A stretch of 9,544 nt of DNA from Candidatus Bipolaricaulota bacterium (GTDB taxonomy: Bacteria > Bipolaricaulota > Bipolaricaulia > UBA7950 > UBA9294), in NCBI GenBank assembly GCA_020350845.1, contig CP070725.1, positions 1,414,047-1,423,590 of the forward strand. The letters are read 5' to 3'. The translations under genes were made by a program, and so were the position numbers. Under the pieces are notes generated by a model, which saw only the letters and a program-made list of their open reading frames with translations, searched no databases and was not told the origin of the DNA. This document shows, one piece after another, positions 8,001 to 9,544 of this stretch (positions within the stretch are counted from its first letter, which is position 1; every line of letters starts with the position of its first letter).

Positions 8001-8261
8001 ATAGCGGCGGTGGGACGACAGCTGCGCTGCCAGATCCGCGAGCCTCTTCGGGGACGCCTCGCGCATCGCCGCACGCGGATAGCCCTCGGCGTAGACGCTC
8101 GTGAACGCCGAGGCAAGCGCCTCCCGGATCGCGGGAGGAGTCAGGCTCTCGGACGGGATAAGGATGAGCTTCTGCCGCTGACGTCGCTCCTCCGCACGCA
8201 CGATCTCGGCGACTTGGGAGTCGATTCGCTCCAGGGATGCCAGGTTGTCAGGGTCGCACAT
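5052..8261 (-). CDS. glyA-gcvT: Fusion: serine hydroxymethyltransferase - degenerate GcvT-like domain - aminomethyltransferase
   Basis: The product has 1069 residues, about the sum of SHMT (~420), GcvT (~370) and extra sequence. ATG 8261 is preceded by GAGGAG (8266-8271 on this strand) and overlaps the upstream gene. Residues 1-440 are SHMT (serine + THF to glycine + methylene-THF): 'IPSESLTP' with Glu38, 'YAEGYP', 'LREGGHLSHGS', Asp236 in 'DIAHVAG', the PLP lysine Lys265 in 'TTHKT', 'FPGEQGGPH', 'CNKNTIPGD' and 'GIRLGTPWATQRG'. About 26 extra residues lie between 'YAEGYP' and 'RFYKG'. Residues 470-640 resemble a shortened GcvT/YgfZ folate domain without the catalytic Asp. Residues 657-1060 are a full GcvT, the T protein of glycine cleavage: 'AGWEMPAWY', 'AGLFDLGHMG', 'VIDDIWVY' with Asp753/Asp754, 'LQGP', 'TGYTGESVGYEIY', 'GLAARDSTRTEAG' and 'PFFVGRG'. 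Both enzymes meet at methylene-THF. SHMT and GcvT functions are firm from motifs; channelling is inference. GcvH and GcvP are not in the window. Confidence 0.93.
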   Translation of the reverse strand: MCDPDNLASLERIDSQVAEIVRAEERRQRQKLILIPSESLTPPAIREALASAFTSVYAEGYPRAAMREASPKRLADLAAQLSSHRRYADWRFYKGTEMADIVESLACRRAAECFATELHPAETIHANVQPLSGAAANLAIYEAFVKPGDTMMGLDLREGGHLSHGSEFHLSGRRYRIVSYASDPSTGRLDYDAIRELATAERPKMIIAGFTSFPWQPDWAAFRSIADEVGAILFADIAHVAGMVIGGAYPNPIDHAHVVGFTTHKTLCGPRGAVILSSEPEIADRIDAAVFPGEQGGPHVNKFAAIATALSVAATEEFRAMQREIVDNAALLAAALQENGLTLAYGGTDTHLMVVDLRPLETDTGFQVMGEIAARILDLAGIVCNKNTIPGDSTAADARGIRLGTPWATQRGMDREAMTEIARIVATLLKAIRPFEYIGLSGQLSRGKLPMDTLQAARADVRELIVRYDSQAFPRSDATADHYASGATILRVRGGRSAALLQEACPADVESLPTGEHINALLFDGDGRLIAEPVICRLGDDDFLLLVHRSVSDAIQEWLIGLADGYIVFDNDDLFRKVQGPAVIEEIGAHDVPESGRPFLALAVPGPRREETIAALHERHPEQFDLSKPYFVGQSHLPLPPPDDAREPFTWSEPSDEVLRETQLHSTHRQLGARLVSFAGWEMPAWYSSAIEEHRAVRQTAGLFDLGHMGVFSVSGRHAASFLNALTSNYADWLAPGESQYAYLLRPDGAVIDDIWVYRRATDRFLLVVNAANEEKDWAWLTGVNERRYLIDEKHPGRRASHPVSLQNLKDERSVVDIALQGPCSQEILERILDPRGRVKVASLRRTAFCEHDIDGHQLLIARTGYTGESVGYEIYAGGDDVPWLWQSLLEAGEPLGLRPVGLAARDSTRTEAGFPLYGHELAGPHGIDPFEAGFAAYVKLHKPFFVGRGHCVAAYRERMREVIRFEVSGGDSRPVHEGAVVIDRGGRVLGRVTSCVSLGETQIGMALLENVGAAQPGTAITILEPQRRDEVTKGSSELAAGDRVAIPIAATVLARFREAASLPVRAGE
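5075..5102 (+). other. Overlapping GCGAG/CTCGC hairpins at the convergent gene ends
   Basis: CTCGC (5085-5089) can pair with GCGAG upstream (5075-5079) or downstream (5094-5098). In the downstream choice the loop is GAAA, a stable GNRA tetraloop in plus-strand RNA. The site lies about 52 nt after the CDF stop codon and inside the last codons of the fusion gene on the other strand. The gap between the convergent stops is only 28 nt (5024-5051) and holds no obvious terminator, so this could end or stabilise the CDF transcript. There is no T-run, and it may be chance in G+C-rich coding DNA. Confidence 0.25.
5919..6131 (-). repeat. Internal protein repeat, copy 2 (intact GcvT)
   Basis: This codes residues 711-781 of the fusion, the beginning of the GcvT folate domain from 'VFSVSGRHAASFL' through 'VIDDIWVYRR' to 'FLLVVN' and 'WAWL'. 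It aligns without gaps to residues 489-559 (see copy 1). This copy carries the Asp pair 753-754 expected in an active aminomethyltransferase. Confidence 0.6.
6585..6797 (-). repeat. Internal protein repeat, copy 1 (degenerate GcvT)
   Basis: This codes residues 489-559, from 'ILRVRGGRSAALL' through 'GRLIAEPVICRLGDDDFLLLV' to 'QEWL'. Aligned by eye with residues 711-781 it is the same length (71), with 20 identical positions and many conservative ones, including matching Gly, Leu and 'D-x-F-L-L-x-V' positions. The active-site Asp pair of copy 2 is replaced by Ala531-Glu532. Further on, 'KVQGP' (577-581) matches 'ALQGP', and 'SKPYFVGQSHL' (627-637) matches 'HKPFFVGRGHC' (942-952). So the spacer between SHMT and GcvT is best read as a shortened, catalytically dead GcvT paralogue. 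Confidence 0.6.
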
Positions 8262-9399
8262 GGGGCTCCTCGGTCGGCTCGAAGGGTTCGGTGGGAAGTC
8301 TACGGGGAAGCTCGTAGCCCTGCCAGCATGCGTCTCCGAGAAGGTAGAGCCCCCCGCTGACGAGGTTGTGCCCGCCGAGAAGGACGGGGACATCGCACGT
8401 CATCGCCGCTTCGGTGAATCGTCGCCAGTGCTCGTCGGTGACCTCTGCGGGTGCCATGAGGTCGCTCGAGAACCGGTCTTCCGCGGGCGGGAGCTCTCCC
8501 TCGGGCGAGAGGAACGGCCGACTGTCGATGATCGCCGCGTCGCACAGCCTGCCGAGGCGGTCGAAGAGGATCTCGGGAGATGTCCTGTCCACAAGGGCAC
8601 CGAGCACGGTTCCCGGCCGATCGGGATAGCCGCGCATCCCGCGGCCCTCGAGGATCCCCGCGGTGCGGCACGCAACGTTCGACTCGAACCACGCCCACGT
8701 CCCTGGGTTCACGCGCCCGAGAAGGTAGGTGCATGCTTTGCGATCGACGAGCCGATCGAGGACCTCGCGGATGGCTTCCGTGGGCAGGTCGAGGTGGCGC
8801 ACGGCGGTGCGCAACGTCTCGCCGCCGGTGGCGGTGGCGGCGAGGAGGGCGACATCTGTCGGCGTATCGATGTCGAACTGGGTCGCCGCGGTCCGCGGGA
8901 GCGCACGGCAATTCCATCCTGCATCCGCGAGGGCGAGGCCGAAGGCGTTGTCGCCCTGCGGGAGATCCATCTCCAGAAGGCGCGAGGCGCCGGAAACGGC
9001 GGCGAAGTCCACGGAGAAGGGGTTGTTGAGCAGCGCAGCGGGATCTGGCTGTGCGGCGAACGTGAGTAGCCCTCGGAGTTCTTCCTCCTCAAGAAGGGAG
9101 CCGGTGCCGCTGCCGAAATAGACGACGCCGTCGGGTCTGAGGCTGCGGATCGCCTCTTGCAGCGCCCCGCCCGCGTGGAACGGGGCCGGCTTTGCCGAGG
9201 CGAAGGGAACGACATCGAGAGCCGAGACCCGATCGGCGAACGACACGGCATCGGTCAGCAGGTGGATCGATCCCGCTCCCACGGCACGCAGGCGGACGAT
9301 GAGATCTTCCGTCGCAGCCTGACGTGCGTGCTCGACGACCTGCTCGCCGTGGCTCGTCCCGTGAGCGCCGTGCATGATGACCACTGCGACGTCAGCCAC
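8248..9399 (-). CDS. Uncharacterised two-part protein coupled to SHMT-GcvT; N-half weakly nucleotidyltransferase-like
   Basis: I do not recognise this 383-residue protein as a named family. The N-terminal half (about 1-190) has the feel of a GT-A/MobA- or CofC-like nucleotidyltransferase: a first strand 'VAVVIMHGAHG', a strand-turn 'GVVYFGSGTGSLL' (91-103), 'LLNNPFSVDF' (123-132), and 'FDIDTPTDVALL' (175-186), which resembles the Asp-x-(N/D)-T-P-x-D segment closing such domains. The usual G-x-G-x-R start loop is not present. The C-terminal half (about 195-383) contains 'RGMRGYPDRPG', 'DSRPFLSPEGELPPAEDRFSS' and 'LLGGHNLVSGGLYLLGD' (340-356), none of which I can place. No signal peptide or membrane segment is evident, so it is probably cytoplasmic. 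GTG 9399 is the likely start: no Shine-Dalgarno is present, but a -10 box ends 8 nt upstream, suggesting a leaderless message. Its last 14 bp overlap the fusion gene and carry that gene's ribosome site, so the two are translationally coupled. A role in folate or glycine metabolism is inferred from this alone. Confidence 0.85.
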   Translation of the reverse strand: MADVAVVIMHGAHGTSHGEQVVEHARQAATEDLIVRLRAVGAGSIHLLTDAVSFADRVSALDVVPFASAKPAPFHAGGALQEAIRSLRPDGVVYFGSGTGSLLEEEELRGLLTFAAQPDPAALLNNPFSVDFAAVSGASRLLEMDLPQGDNAFGLALADAGWNCRALPRTAATQFDIDTPTDVALLAATATGGETLRTAVRHLDLPTEAIREVLDRLVDRKACTYLLGRVNPGTWAWFESNVACRTAGILEGRGMRGYPDRPGTVLGALVDRTSPEILFDRLGRLCDAAIIDSRPFLSPEGELPPAEDRFSSDLMAPAEVTDEHWRRFTEAAMTCDVPVLLGGHNLVSGGLYLLGDACWQGYELPRRLPTEPFEPTEEPHVRP

Positions 9400-9407
9400 C
9401 GCGGATC

Positions 9408-9413
9408 ACCATA
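9408..9413 (-). promoter_or_regulatory. -10 box of the minus-strand operon, leaderless spacing
   Basis: Read on the minus strand, TATGGT (TANNNT) is followed by exactly 8 nt and then the GTG start at 9399. A weak TTTCCC (9435-9430) lies 16 nt upstream as a possible -35. The rest of the gap up to 9486 shows no gene and no recognisable glycine or THF riboswitch; it is too short for a tandem glycine riboswitch. Confidence 0.45.
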
Positions 9414-9486
9414 CCGGTTCGGCGCGCCAGGGAAAGCGATCGTGAGGATTCGATGACGTGTGGCGGCGCCGGAGACACGCGGTGCG

Positions 9487-9543
9487 CTAGCGTCGTCTCC
9501 CTCCGCCGCGCATCGGCATCAGCGTGGGGCCCGTGGTGTACGG
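9487..9543 (-). CDS. Possible C-terminal tail of a further leftward gene
   Basis: One minus-strand frame is open from the window edge to TAG at 9489-9487 and reads 18 residues ending in 'LMPMRGGGRRR'. A Gly/Arg-rich basic end like this is common at protein C-termini, and the position 87 nt before the next start would suit an upstream neighbour on the same strand. The fragment is too short to identify, and a plus-strand frame starting at ATG 9453 is also open to the edge, so the call is tentative. Confidence 0.3.
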   Translation of the reverse strand, partial: PYTTGPTLMPMRGGGRRR

Positions 9544-9544
9544 A

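Noticed and set aside
5052..8261. SHMT-GcvT fusion as an assembly or frameshift artefact
   Set aside because: The frame is open throughout, the spacer itself has GcvT-like sequence with sensible protein composition, and no second ribosome site plus start is evident at the GcvT boundary.
7209..8360. 383-codon plus-strand frame opposite the SHMT region
   Set aside because: It is a mirror of a conserved enzyme with all motifs on the minus strand; its translation has no family pattern and no ribosome site was evident.
8245..9069. 274-codon plus-strand frame opposite the uncharacterised gene
   Set aside because: It is an antisense shadow; the minus-strand frame has the operon overlap, a promoter-like element and protein-like composition.
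9400..9486. Glycine or THF riboswitch before the minus-strand operon
   Set aside because: The 87-nt gap shows no recognisable aptamer pattern, and the likely transcript begins at the start codon.
9453..9544. Plus-strand gene starting at ATG 9453 and running off the window
   Set aside because: It is open only because it is short; Ala/Arg/Ser-rich translation, no ribosome site, and a competing minus-strand frame.

Overview
The window is G+C-rich bacterial chromosome (clearly above 60% G+C by eye), densely coded and apparently free of mobile elements. It has no tRNA or rRNA genes, no CRISPR array, no insertion sequence and no long repeats at DNA level. The content is mostly metabolic and membrane housekeeping. 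The lineage cannot be fixed from sequence alone. A deep-branching bacterium with folate-dependent glycine/serine metabolism would fit the unusual SHMT-GcvT fusion; Bipolaricaulota (Acetothermia) or Chloroflexota-like lineages are guesses, not identifications.

Plus strand, left half. The window opens inside the 3' end of a GyrI/AraC-effector-type ligand-binding protein (2-394). A secreted or membrane-anchored caspase/legumain-like protein follows (553-2082); it keeps the His but has Gly where the catalytic Cys should be. Next are a type I glutamine synthetase (glnA, 2156-3523), an MscL mechanosensitive channel carrying a C-terminal four-Cys zinc ribbon (3604-4038), and a cation diffusion facilitator with Zn-type metal-site residues (4127-5023). 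These look like separate or loosely linked transcription units with gaps of 73-158 bp and visible promoter-like elements before several of them.

Minus strand, right half. Two genes overlap by 14 bp and must form one operon, running leftward and converging on the cation transporter with a 28-bp gap. The first (9399-8248) encodes an unrecognised 383-residue protein whose N-terminal half vaguely resembles a nucleotidyltransferase. The second (8261-5052) encodes a 1069-residue fusion: a complete serine hydroxymethyltransferase, a degenerate GcvT/YgfZ-like folate-domain copy, and a complete glycine-cleavage T protein. A short tail of a further leftward gene may end at 9487.

How they fit together. 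SHMT and GcvT both exchange one-carbon units through 5,10-methylene-tetrahydrofolate, so the fusion joins glycine formation or cleavage to serine formation or cleavage on one chain. The GcvT reaction releases or consumes ammonia, and a glutamine synthetase lies a few kb away on the other strand; a link between them is only inference. The most interesting features are the three-part fusion with its decayed internal GcvT copy, its uncharacterised coupled partner, the pseudo-caspase, and two start codons placed exactly 8 nt after a TANNNT box, suggesting leaderless mRNAs.
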